Shown here: positions 10,367-18,855 of the stretch, one piece after another
Position numbering within the stretch: position 1 is the stretch's first letter
How the letters are laid out: every line of letters starts with the position of its first letter
NCBI GenBank assembly: GCA_019638475.1
Contig: JAHBTR010000009.1
Location: forward strand, 1-48,890
Origin: Chitinophagaceae bacterium
Lineage (GTDB): Bacteria; Bacteroidota; Bacteroidia; Chitinophagales; Chitinophagaceae
DNA length: 48,890 bases
Direction of reading: 5' to 3'
Notes under the pieces: generated by a model
Told to the model about the DNA's origin: nothing
Seen by the model: only the letters and a program-made list of their open reading frames with translations
Database searches by the model: none
Program-made: the position numbers and the translations under genes

Positions 10367-11832
10367 TCATTCTACTATCAATTTTTTAGTTTGTATATTT
10401 CCTTTTACATCTACCACTTTCAATAAGTAAATACCTTTGCTTAAATTTTCAATATTCAACTGTACATTATTACTGTTGTTATAATTTTTTTGTATCAATA
10501 TTCTGCCTGTAAAATCAATAATGTTTATTTGTTGTATGTTTTTACCAATAACATTTACCACATTCCTTGCAGGGTTAGGAAAAATGTTTAAAGTTTCAGG
10601 TTTAATGTTTAAGGTTGTTTGCATTGTTTTACTATATGTTGTTTTTCCGTCTTTATCTACTGCTTCTATTCTATAATAACTCCTCCCATTCAAAGGCTGG
10701 ACATCTGTAACACTGTATTCATTATAACTTTCATTCTTTGCATTAATTGTATGGGTTGTATAAAACTCAATTCCGTTACTGCTTCTTTGAATATTAAAAT
10801 GCGAAACATTAACCTCCTGTAAAGTTTGCCAGTGGTTTTCAATACTTTTATTTTTAATTCGTAATTCGTAATTACCAAGGGTACCGCCCCTACACTCACA
10901 TACACCGTATCCTTACTATACTGCCCACACACAGTTTGATCTATTACATAAAAGGTACTTGTTGTTGGCTGAACATACATACCCGGTATGCCTGTGGCTA
11001 TTATATTACCTGCTGCATTGTACCATGTAATGTTATTAATGCCATTAATATAGCTGCCTATATAAGTGCTGTCTCCCGCTGTAATGGTTTTGTCTGCTCC
11101 CGCATCTGCCTGTAAAAACATACTGTCTAAGGGTATTAGCCATATATCATCTATATAATACCCTGCTTTGTCATAAGTACCCAGTCCCGAATTTACCTGT
11201 ACTATTGTTGTATTGTCATCATCTTTAAAATTGCCAATGGTTATATATTGCTCACCACCCTGTGCTGTATATACGCCACTTATTTTTACCCAGTTTAAAG
11301 TGTCTTTTATAACAGGATTGCCATAATTAAATATTTGAGGATTGGCAGGTATTAAATCGTATCCTAAATTGGAGGAATTAGAAGGAAAGGCTGACCATAT
11401 AGCTGTATCTGTTAACAGCATGGCTATATTGTTAACTGCTATTCTTGAAGCATTAGCCAAAGACACCCAAAACTCACCGTAATAGCATTTGTTTGGCTCT
11501 AACGCATTGCTAAGTTGTGTTTGAAAATACCATCTGGCTTCAAAAGAGAATGTTTGACAAAAATCTAAAAAGCCGTAACCCAACCCCGTTTTGGTATATT
11601 GAAACCCTTGGCTGTTATTAGGTACTGAAAAACTCGGAGAAGTAGAACAAGCATGCCCATAACAACCGTTGTTAGGAACATTTTGAGGCAAATACCAAGG
11701 AGCAGGGACAGGATTATTACTCGGACTGGGGCAGATAACATTTTCCTCAAAACTGTAATTGGATACATGATTGTATTGGCTATAACCAACATAATCTTGT
11801 AGTATTAACAATATTATTAAACAATATTTCAT
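10367..11832 (-). pseudogene. T9SS cargo protein split by a frameshift
   Basis: The upstream frame starts at 11832 with a signal peptide (MKYCLIILLILQDYVGYSQ) and continues with a cell-surface region (YNHVSNYSFEENVICPS onwards) resembling the carbohydrate-binding front of OmpA-like T9SS cargoes. After about residue 320 it becomes nonsense and stops near 10690. From about 10880 a second frame takes over and encodes the normal family tail: ENHWQTLQEVNVSHFNIQRS, SYYRIEAVDKDGKTTYS, then a type-A sorting domain (NIFPNPARN, FTGRILI, GIYLLKV). The frames are offset at a 7-bp tandem repeat (10855-10873); one extra copy would join them. So it may be a phase-OFF or damaged gene, or carry a sequencing error. 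In the current state no sorting signal is translated from the main start. Confidence 0.82.
10855..10873 (-). repeat. Heptamer tandem repeat TAATTCG, 2.7 copies, at the frameshift
   Basis: Forward-strand TAATTCG occurs twice plus TAATT. Read on the minus strand it encodes part of NYEL/RI. The N-terminal reading frame enters and the C-terminal frame leaves this repeat. Adding 7 bp (or removing 14) restores one frame reading ITNYELRIKNKSIENHW. Confidence 0.85.
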
Positions 11833-12061
11833 TGTTTTACCAATTTGCGGCTTATCGCTTTATTTTGTTGGTCGTATATTTTCAATATATACATTCCTTT
11901 GGCTAAGTTTTTTATAGGAACAGTAATATTAGCCTCGCTTTTGTAAGTATAGTGTTGAGAATTGTAAACCTTTGCACCGTATATATTATATATTATATAT
12001 TATATATTTCTATCAGGGCAATTACAACAATGCCTGCAAGAAATGTAAGTAGAATTTTCAT
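11829..12061 (-). pseudogene. Remnant T9SS gene: signal-like start and C-terminal sorting domain, out of frame
   Basis: A minus-strand stretch open from 11999 to a TGA at 11829-11831 encodes a typical type-A sorting tail: YGAKVYNSQHY, then ITVPIKNLAKGMYILKI, ending SRKLVKQ. The TGA overlaps the ATG of the next gene (ATGA). A separate small frame from an ATG at 12061 reads MKILLTFLAGIVVIALIEIYNI and stops at 11993. The family motif IEIYNIYGAKVY is thus split across two frames at a 4-copy heptamer repeat. With 2 or 5 copies the whole would be a single product of about 75 residues. There is no passenger domain, so this is probably a deletion relic rather than a working gene. Confidence 0.7.
11981..12008 (-). 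repeat. Heptamer tandem repeat ATATATT, four perfect copies
   Basis: Four exact copies of ATATATT lie inside codons for the IEIYNIYG motif of a T9SS sorting domain (minus strand). Copy number decides whether the upstream ATG frame reads into the sorting domain. Four copies put it out of frame; two or five restore it. Confidence 0.9.
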
Positions 12062-12227
12062 AGAAATTATTTTTTGGTTTTAGTAAAGGTAGTGATTTTG
12101 TATTAAAAGAGTATCGTTTAATTGTAGTTTAGTTTATGATTAGATTAATACAGTTTATCCACAATTTGTTCAATAACTATATTCCCCTAATTTTGCTCTC
12201 CTTTTAAAATATATATAATATAAAGTT

Positions 12228-14333
12228 ATGTCTGTTATTCAAACAATACGAGATAAGGGTGCATGGGTAATATTTGGAATTATTGCTGTAGCAATGATAG
12301 CCTTTATTCTTCAAGATGGTGTAGGTAGAGGTTATGGTGGTATGTCTGCTAATTCACCAATAGGTAAAGTAAATGGTACTACTATTGAATTAGGAAGTTT
12401 TGACCAAAAAGTAAATTTATATTCATCTAATGGACAAGATAGAAATGGCATTATTCCTCAGTTATGGAATATGGAAGTAGATAGAATATTATTAGAACAA
12501 GAATGTGAAAAACTGGGCTTAACAGTTACAGGAAAAGAAGTTGGCGATGTTTTATTTGGAGAAAATTCTCCATTAAGAAGAGAGCAACAGTTTATAGATG
12601 AAAATGGAAATTTTAAAGCAGATGAAGCACGTCAGGCTTTTGCTCAATTAAAGAAATCTAAAAATATAGATAATATACAAGGCGTTATTCAAACTTATAT
12701 AGAACCAATACAACAGCAATCTTTAAAAAGTAAATTTGATGCACTATTACAACACAGTGCTTATGCACCAACTTGGTTAATAGAAAAACAAAAGGCAGAT
12801 AATAGCAGTATTTCTTCAATAGAATATGTATATGTGCCTTATACGTCAGTTGCAGATAGTTCTATAGCAGCAATTACAGATAAAGAAATAGCAGCTTATA
12901 TAAAAAAATATCCTTCTGGTTTTGAACAAAAAGAAGAAACAAGAAATTTTTCTTATATAACATTTAGTACTGCCCCATCAGCTACAGATTCTCTTAATTC
13001 TTTAAATCAGGTTTTAAATTTTAAAGATGATTTTAAAAATGCACCAAATACTGAAGCATTTTTAGCACGCACAGGAACAGAAATTCCTTATTTAGATGCT
13101 TATTTACCAAAGAAAGATTTAAGAATGCCTAATGCAGATAGTATTAAATTATTGGTAGATGGTGGTGTTTATGGTCCTTATTTAGATGGAACTAATTATG
13201 TAATTGCAAAAATGTTAGGCAAAAGAAGTCTTCCAGATAGTGTAAAAGTTAGACACATTTTAGTAAAAACAGAAGATAGAAGAAATCCTGTATTAGATGA
13301 TAGTATAGCAAAAAAGAGAATAGATAGCGTAGAAATGTTAGCAAAAATGCCAGGAGCAGATTTTAATTTATTGGTACAACAATATAGTGATGATGGTGGT
13401 AGTAAAGGAACAAAAGGAGAATACGATTTTGCTTTACAACAATTTTCTGGAATCAGTAAAGAATTTGCAGAAACAATTTTTTATGGTAAAGCAGGAGATA
13501 AAAAAGTAGTAAAAGTAGAAAATGATGCTTATGCAGGCTACCATTATATAGAAGTAATAAGTCAGAAAAATTTTACAGAAGCTGTAAAAATAGCCTACTT
13601 AGCAAAACCTATTATAGCCAGTAATGAAACTGTTAATATAGCCAGCACTGCAGCATTACAATTTGCAGCCAACATTAAAAACAAAACACAGTTTGATGAA
13701 GAAGCTAATAAGTTAAACAAACACATATTAATAGGACAAGATGTAAAACAAAATGACTTTACAATTCCAAGTTTTCAACAAGAGTCTGTTCGTAATATTG
13801 TTAGATGGCTATATGAAAAAGACATTAATAGTGTAAGCGAACCTATAGAAATAGGTGATGATTATGTAGTAGCTATTATTACTGATATTAATAAAAAAGG
13901 ATTAAAATCAGTAGTAGCAGCACGCCCTCAAGTTGAACCAGTTATCAGAAATGAGAAAAAAGCAAAACTTATAATTGATACCAAATTCAAAGGCTCTTCA
14001 TTAGAAGAGTATGCAAATTCATCTCAAACAACAATTCAACATGCTGATAGCATAAGTTTTGCTAATCCTGCTATACCAGCTATTGGTTATGAGCAAAAAG
14101 TAGTTGGAGCTTCTTTTAATAAAGATATGATAGGAAAAGCCTCTTTACCCATAGCAGGAAATACTGGTGTTATTGCAATAAAAGCAATAAATGTTGGTGC
14201 TATTCCAACTACACAAGATAATGAAGCTATTCAACAAAATATAATAGGGCAATTAAGAAATGCAGCATATAGAGCTACCAATGCATTGAGAAATGCAGCA
14301 ACAATAAAAGATTATAGATTTAAAGTTTATTAA
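12228..14333 (+). CDS. ppiD: Membrane-anchored parvulin-type peptidyl-prolyl isomerase (PpiD-like)
   Basis: A short cytoplasmic start (SVIQTIRDKGAW) is followed by one transmembrane segment (about residues 12-31) and a large periplasmic part. The order is a SurA-N-like helical chaperone region (about 45-215), a parvulin PPIase domain (about 338-450, starting near VRHILVKTED) and a long C-terminal region repeating chaperone-like folds. This is PpiD architecture, and 701 residues suits the Bacteroidota form. Such proteins hold outer-membrane and secreted proteins folding-competent after Sec export. The gene stands alone, with a strong terminator-like hairpin 20 bp after its stop. Confidence 0.88.
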   Translation: MSVIQTIRDKGAWVIFGIIAVAMIAFILQDGVGRGYGGMSANSPIGKVNGTTIELGSFDQKVNLYSSNGQDRNGIIPQLWNMEVDRILLEQECEKLGLTVTGKEVGDVLFGENSPLRREQQFIDENGNFKADEARQAFAQLKKSKNIDNIQGVIQTYIEPIQQQSLKSKFDALLQHSAYAPTWLIEKQKADNSSISSIEYVYVPYTSVADSSIAAITDKEIAAYIKKYPSGFEQKEETRNFSYITFSTAPSATDSLNSLNQVLNFKDDFKNAPNTEAFLARTGTEIPYLDAYLPKKDLRMPNADSIKLLVDGGVYGPYLDGTNYVIAKMLGKRSLPDSVKVRHILVKTEDRRNPVLDDSIAKKRIDSVEMLAKMPGADFNLLVQQYSDDGGSKGTKGEYDFALQQFSGISKEFAETIFYGKAGDKKVVKVENDAYAGYHYIEVISQKNFTEAVKIAYLAKPIIASNETVNIASTAALQFAANIKNKTQFDEEANKLNKHILIGQDVKQNDFTIPSFQQESVRNIVRWLYEKDINSVSEPIEIGDDYVVAIITDINKKGLKSVVAARPQVEPVIRNEKKAKLIIDTKFKGSSLEEYANSSQTTIQHADSISFANPAIPAIGYEQKVVGASFNKDMIGKASLPIAGNTGVIAIKAINVGAIPTTQDNEAIQQNIIGQLRNAAYRATNALRNAATIKDYRFKVY

Positions 14334-14353
14334 TAAAAATTAGCATCATCATA

Positions 14354-14386
14354 CAAACGGAACTTCAATTATTGGAGTTCCGTTTG
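14354..14386 (+). terminator. Rho-independent-type hairpin after ppiD
   Basis: A perfect 11-bp inverted repeat (CAAACGGAACT / AGTTCCGTTTG) with an 11-base loop follows the ppiD stop codon. Only a weak T-run comes after it, so it may terminate or stabilise the 3' end. It separates ppiD from the SET/ATP-grasp operon. Confidence 0.7.
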
Positions 14387-14508
14387 TGTTTATAGTAATT
14401 GAACTTGCTTCATAAATAGCTAACAATTAAAAGCCTTTTTTCCACAATCATTATTATAATGATATAGTGCATTAAACCTTTGCCTAATTTGTGATTACAT
14501 AATACTAT

Positions 14509-15009
14509 ATGCTTTCAAAGCAATTAACACAAAACCCTTATCAGGTAATTCATGTATGCAATTTTGCAGAATTAAGGCAAGATATATCTTCATCTGCCAA
14601 AGGTCTTTTCTCCACCAAAGAATTTAATGCAGGAGAAATTATTTGCAACTTTACCGCATCTGTTGTTTTAGAAAACCCAACTTATTTAACTATTCAAAAA
14701 GGAATTAAAGAACACATAATTATTTCTCCAGAATTTATACAATACACCAATCATAGTTGTAACCCCAATGTATTGTTTAATACAGAAACCATGCAGTTAG
14801 AATGTTTAAAACATATTTCTATTGGCGATGAAATGTGTTTTTTTTATCCTGCCACAGAATGGTGCATGGCACAACCTTTTGATTGTATGTGCAATGATGC
14901 CCAATGTTTGCACACAATACAAGGAGCAAAATTTTTATCTAAAAAAATATTGAGTAAATATACATTAACTCCATTTATACAATCTATGCTTCAACAACAT
15001 CATTTATAA
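14509..15009 (+). CDS. Stand-alone SET-domain protein, possible lysine methyltransferase
   Basis: A compact 166-residue SET domain. It has the GLFSTKEFNAGEII strand near residues 33-46, the cofactor/active-site motif NHSCNP at 81-86, GDEMCFFYP at 106-114 (carrying the conserved Tyr) and a post-SET cysteine cluster C126-x-C128-x4-C133. SET proteins transfer methyl from S-adenosylmethionine to lysine. In bacteria the substrates are mostly unknown. It is the first gene of an operon, 10 bp before an ATP-grasp gene, and its motifs recur in the C-terminal domain of the third protein. I infer that it acts on the same substrate or product as the ligases. Confidence 0.83.
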   Translation: MLSKQLTQNPYQVIHVCNFAELRQDISSSAKGLFSTKEFNAGEIICNFTASVVLENPTYLTIQKGIKEHIIISPEFIQYTNHSCNPNVLFNTETMQLECLKHISIGDEMCFFYPATEWCMAQPFDCMCNDAQCLHTIQGAKFLSKKILSKYTLTPFIQSMLQQHHL

Positions 15010-15019
15010 AACAGAAAGT

Positions 15020-16135
15020 ATGCAAAATAGTTTAGATAATTTTTTTGTTTGGGTACTTGCACCACATATAGAAACCAACGATGCAAATATTGATTACTAT
15101 TACGATTTTTCTCAAAGCATTGCAGAATATACAAAAACATTTGATGAATTAAAAATAGAATGGAAATGGCAACCCATCACTTTGCAGAATTATAAAAACA
15201 TTATTGACAATATTGCCTCTACAAAAACAAACAAGCAAAAAATAATTTTAAATCTTTGCGATGGAGATGAAACCAATCAAACACCGGGTATTTCAGTAAT
15301 TCATTATTTAGAAGAAAAGCAATTACTTTATACAGGTGCCGATGCTTATTTTTATAATATTACCACATCAAAAATTCCTATGAAAATGGCTTTTGATAAA
15401 AATAATGTATCAACAGCCCAATGGCAACCAATTTTATCAGACAACAATATTGCAGAAAATATTTTTGAAAAACTTGGCAACCCTATAATTATCAAACCTG
15501 CAGTAAGTGGAGGAAGTATGGGTGTTGGTATAAAAAATGTAGTACACAATACAAAAGAATTAAAGCAGCAAGTTCAAAAAATGCTACAAGGCTACAGAGG
15601 TTGGCAATTAACCACAGATGGCATTATTGCAGAATCTTTTATTAAAGGAGCAGAGTTTACTGTAATGATTGTAGGTAATTATGATAATCCTTCCAATGCC
15701 ATTATTTATACTCCAGTAGAAAGGGTTTTTCATCAATCATTGCCCGAAACAGAAAAATTTTTATCGTTTGATAGGCTTTGGGAAATTTATGAAGATGAAA
15801 TGCCCATGCCTAATCAAGAAAATTTTTATGAATACCGTATTCCGCTAATTGCTTTACACAAAAAAATAAAAACACTTGCTTGGAATGCTTATATAGCTTG
15901 CAGAGGAAAAGGTTATACAAGAGTAGATATAAGAATGGACAACGAAACAAAAAAATTATATGTGTTAGAAGTAAATGCTCAATGTGGTTTAAGCGAAGAT
16001 GAAAATTATACTTCTATTGGTGCTATTTTAAAAGCCAGCAATGTTTCTTTTACCCAATTAATAAAAACCATTTTATTAAATACCGCTTCAGAAAAATTAC
16101 ATGTTTTAAAAACTAAAAAAGTAGCTGTTGCATAA
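15020..16135 (+). CDS. ATP-grasp ligase related to D-alanine-D-alanine ligase
   Basis: This 371-residue protein has a Ddl-like N-terminal domain (about 1-115, LNLCDGDE, TGADAYFYN) and an ATP-grasp fold (about 120-345). The latter contains IIKPAVSGGSMGVG (glycine-rich loop), RVDIRMD and EVNAQCG (metal ligands, E317 and N319). Enzymes of this fold join a carboxylate to an amine through an acyl phosphate. The residue after N-A-Q is Cys322 where Ddl has Pro in its N-x-x-P-G motif, so it is probably not a cell-wall Ddl. It lies 10 bp after the SET gene and 10 bp before the ATP-grasp-SET gene. The substrate is unknown. Confidence 0.85.
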   Translation: MQNSLDNFFVWVLAPHIETNDANIDYYYDFSQSIAEYTKTFDELKIEWKWQPITLQNYKNIIDNIASTKTNKQKIILNLCDGDETNQTPGISVIHYLEEKQLLYTGADAYFYNITTSKIPMKMAFDKNNVSTAQWQPILSDNNIAENIFEKLGNPIIIKPAVSGGSMGVGIKNVVHNTKELKQQVQKMLQGYRGWQLTTDGIIAESFIKGAEFTVMIVGNYDNPSNAIIYTPVERVFHQSLPETEKFLSFDRLWEIYEDEMPMPNQENFYEYRIPLIALHKKIKTLAWNAYIACRGKGYTRVDIRMDNETKKLYVLEVNAQCGLSEDENYTSIGAILKASNVSFTQLIKTILLNTASEKLHVLKTKKVAVA

Positions 16136-16145
16136 ATAAAATATT

Positions 16146-17564
16146 ATGAAAGTTTGTGTGCTACTACCAGATTATTCCACATCAAATGTAGATTATCAAA
16201 ACTACGACCCACCAAGAAATCTTGCAACATTAATACCCAACGATAATGTTCAAACAGTTTTTTTAAATAAACTTACTACCTATAAACAATTAAAAGAATT
16301 AAGCAAACAAAATTTTGATATTTATGTAAATCTATGTGAAGGATATTTAGAATGGGAAGTACCAAGTATTGATGTAATTTATACATTAGAATTATTAAAT
16401 CTTCCTTTTACAGGACCCACTACTTTATTATATGACCCACCAAAACCATTAATGAAATATGTTGCTTTCTGCGAAAATATTTTAACGCCCAATTATATTG
16501 TTATTACAACACAATCAGACATTAATGATGCTATACATGAATTACAATTTCCACTTTTTGTAAAACCCGCCAAAGCAGGCGATAGTCTTGGTGTAGATGA
16601 AAATTCTTTAGTGTATAATAACCAACAGTTATACCATAAAGTAAATAATATTATTAATGAGTATGACGAAATTTTGGTAGAAGAATATATTAATGGCAGA
16701 GAATTTACAGTATTGGTTATAGCAAACGAAGATGGAAAAACAGTTACAGCTTTACAGCCTGTTGAATATATTTTTCCCGAAGGAAAATTATTTAAAACAT
16801 ATAGTCTTAAAACATCAGAACTACATAAAGAAGCAAATGTTCCTGTAACAGATAAAGAATTAGCCAATAAACTTACAACAGCAGCCACCAAAATTTTTAA
16901 AGGCTTTAATGGCAAAGGCTATGCAAGACTTGATTTTAGAATGAACGAAAAACAAGCACTTTATTTTTTAGAAATCAATTTTACTTGCTCTGTTTTTTAT
17001 ACCAATGGCTATGAAGGAAGTGCTGATTATATTTTACAATTTGATGGTATAGGACAACAAAAGTTTTTACAACATATTATTAAAGAAGGAATAGCCCGAC
17101 ACAAACAACACACAAAAAAATATTTTGTAAAAAGAAATGCTACTGTTGGTTATGGCATTTATGCAAAAAACAATATAACAAAAGGAACAATTATTTTTAA
17201 AGGAGAAGAAACCAACCATAGAATTGTTACAAAAAAATTTGTAGAAGAATATTGGAACAAAGGAGAAAAAGAAAACTTTGAACGATATGCTTATCCAATA
17301 AACAATGAAGTATATATTTTATGGAGCAATAACCCATCTGACTGGGCACCACAAAATCATAGTTGTGATGCTAATACAGCTTATGACGGATTAAATGTAA
17401 TTGCTTTAAAAAATATTGTAGCTAATGAAGAGCTAACCCTCAACTATGCTCATTTTTTAGATGAAACTGCTGCACCATTTCAGTGTAATTGTAATAGTAA
17501 AAATTGCACAGGTATTGTTAAAGGAAAAAAAGGAAATGGTATTGGTAAAAGAAATAATTTTTAG
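16146..17564 (+). CDS. ATP-grasp ligase fused to a C-terminal SET domain
   Basis: Residues about 1-315 form a second Ddl-like ATP-grasp enzyme: NLCEGYLEWEVPS near 60, FVKPAKAGDSLGV near 138, RLDFRMNE near 261, and EINFTCS at 276-282. Residues about 330-465 form a SET domain with GYGIYAKNNITKGTIIF, NHSCDAN at 404-410, EELTLNYAHF near 428, and post-SET C447-x-C449-x4-C454. A ligase and a probable lysine methyltransferase in one chain directly link the two activities of the operon. The C-terminal tail is basic (KGKKGNGIGKR). I know of no characterised enzyme with this layout. Both folds are clear; the reaction is inference. Confidence 0.85.
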   Translation: MKVCVLLPDYSTSNVDYQNYDPPRNLATLIPNDNVQTVFLNKLTTYKQLKELSKQNFDIYVNLCEGYLEWEVPSIDVIYTLELLNLPFTGPTTLLYDPPKPLMKYVAFCENILTPNYIVITTQSDINDAIHELQFPLFVKPAKAGDSLGVDENSLVYNNQQLYHKVNNIINEYDEILVEEYINGREFTVLVIANEDGKTVTALQPVEYIFPEGKLFKTYSLKTSELHKEANVPVTDKELANKLTTAATKIFKGFNGKGYARLDFRMNEKQALYFLEINFTCSVFYTNGYEGSADYILQFDGIGQQKFLQHIIKEGIARHKQHTKKYFVKRNATVGYGIYAKNNITKGTIIFKGEETNHRIVTKKFVEEYWNKGEKENFERYAYPINNEVYILWSNNPSDWAPQNHSCDANTAYDGLNVIALKNIVANEELTLNYAHFLDETAAPFQCNCNSKNCTGIVKGKKGNGIGKRNNF

Positions 17565-17590
17565 TACAACAATTTTTCTTTTTCATTTTA

Positions 17591-18154
17591 TTATAAAAAA
17601 GCAGTTACAATTTCTGCTGCTTCTTTACAGGCTTTTTCCAAATCATCATTAATAATAATTTTATCAAAAGAATGACTAAATGAAATTTCGTAAGTAGCTT
17701 TATTTACTCTTGTATTAATACTTTCAGAAGTTTCTGTTCCCCTGCTTTCCAACCTTTCTTTTAAAACATGAATACTTGGGGGTTGTATAAAAATAGATAA
17801 TGTTTGATGAGGATATTGTTGTTGAATATGAATAGCTCCTTTTACATCTATATCTAAAACAGGAATTTTGCCCAATTTCCAAATTCTTTCAAGTTCAGAT
17901 TTTAATGTACCATAATATTTTCCTTCATACACCATTTCCCATTCAGCAAAATTGTTTTGTTTAATTTTGTCTTGAAATTCTTTCACAGAAATAAAATAAT
18001 AATCAGCACCATCTTTTTCATTTAAACGAGCTTGTCTTGTTGTTGCAGAAATAGAAAAAGAAAGTTTCGGATATTTGCCAAGCAAAAATTTTGTTATAGA
18101 TGTTTTTCCTGCACCAGATGGGGCTGTAATAATGATTATTTTTTCTGTAGCCAT
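17591..18154 (-). CDS. gmk: Guanylate kinase
   Basis: It phosphorylates GMP to GDP in nucleotide metabolism. The P-loop APSGAGKT is at residues 11-18, followed by SISATTRQAR (GMP binding) and LDIDVKGAIHI. The frame is open 11 codons further upstream to 18187, but the ATG at 18154 (187 residues) places the P-loop where the family has it. A TTTG box lies three bases upstream of that ATG. The gene converges on the SET/ATP-grasp operon with a 26-bp gap and diverges from ybeY. Confidence 0.94.
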   Translation of the reverse strand: MATEKIIIITAPSGAGKTSITKFLLGKYPKLSFSISATTRQARLNEKDGADYYFISVKEFQDKIKQNNFAEWEMVYEGKYYGTLKSELERIWKLGKIPVLDIDVKGAIHIQQQYPHQTLSIFIQPPSIHVLKERLESRGTETSESINTRVNKATYEISFSHSFDKIIINDDLEKACKEAAEIVTAFL

Positions 18155-18302
18155 GTGCAAAGAAAAGAAAGCTATATAGTTTTGCAAATTTTATAGAACG
18201 ATTTGTTTCAAATTATTACAGATATTTGTACAAATTTATTCAGAAATAATCATTACTTATTGATAATTAATGAATAAAATATAATTAAATAATATTATTT
18301 TA

Positions 18303-18758
18303 ATGAAAAATTTATACAATACTTTATCTAAGCAAAAACCAAAGCTAAGTTTTAGATATGCCGATAGAAAATTACTTTACCCCCAAAAGCAGGATTTAAA
18401 GGAGAATATCATTACGCTTTTTAAAAAAGAAAAGAAGGCATTAAATAGCTTAACCTATATTTTTTGTTCAGATGATTTTTTATTGAACATAAACCAACAA
18501 TTTCTTCAACACAATTATTATACAGATATTATCACTTTTTGTTTATCTGAAAAAAATGAACCTATAGAAGCTGAAGCATATATAAGTATAGATAGGGTAA
18601 AAGATAATGCCAAAGTAAACAATGTATTGTTTAAAGAAGAACTGGAAAGAGTAGTTTTTCATGGTGCTTTACATTTGTGTGGTTATAAGGATAAAAAGAA
18701 AGATGAAATTAAACAGATGAGAGATAAAGAGAATTATTATTTAAAACAAAGAAAATGA
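18303..18758 (+). CDS. ybeY: Endoribonuclease YbeY (rRNA maturation)
   Basis: YbeY is a metal-dependent RNase involved in 16S rRNA 3'-end processing and ribosome quality control. The metal site appears as HGALHLCGYKD near residues 119-129. The first two histidines are present, but the usual third one (GYDH) is replaced by Asp (GYKD), a variant I recall from other Bacteroidota. Length (151) is normal. mnmG follows on the same strand after about 100 bp but has its own promoter box. Confidence 0.9.
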   Translation: MKNLYNTLSKQKPKLSFRYADRKLLYPQKQDLKENIITLFKKEKKALNSLTYIFCSDDFLLNINQQFLQHNYYTDIITFCLSEKNEPIEAEAYISIDRVKDNAKVNNVLFKEELERVVFHGALHLCGYKDKKKDEIKQMRDKENYYLKQRK

Positions 18759-18843
18759 ATGTTCCACAAATCACACTTTTCTTCTACCAAAGCCAACGTT
18801 CCACGAGTCACCAAACAATACCTAAAAATTATCTCCTACAATT

Positions 18844-18851
18844 TATCTTTG
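18844..18851 (+). promoter_or_regulatory. -7 promoter element of mnmG (TATCTTTG)
   Basis: TATCTTTG is an exact TAnnTTTG match, four bases (CCAA) before the mnmG ATG at 18856. It predicts a leaderless transcript independent of ybeY. No convincing -33 TTTG was seen. Confidence 0.55.
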
Positions 18852-18855
18852 CCAA

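Noticed and set aside
10232..10426. Plus-strand 64-residue frame
   Set aside because: Low-complexity Phe/Ser/Tyr translation of AT-rich DNA, overlapping the end of the T9SS gene; no family pattern.
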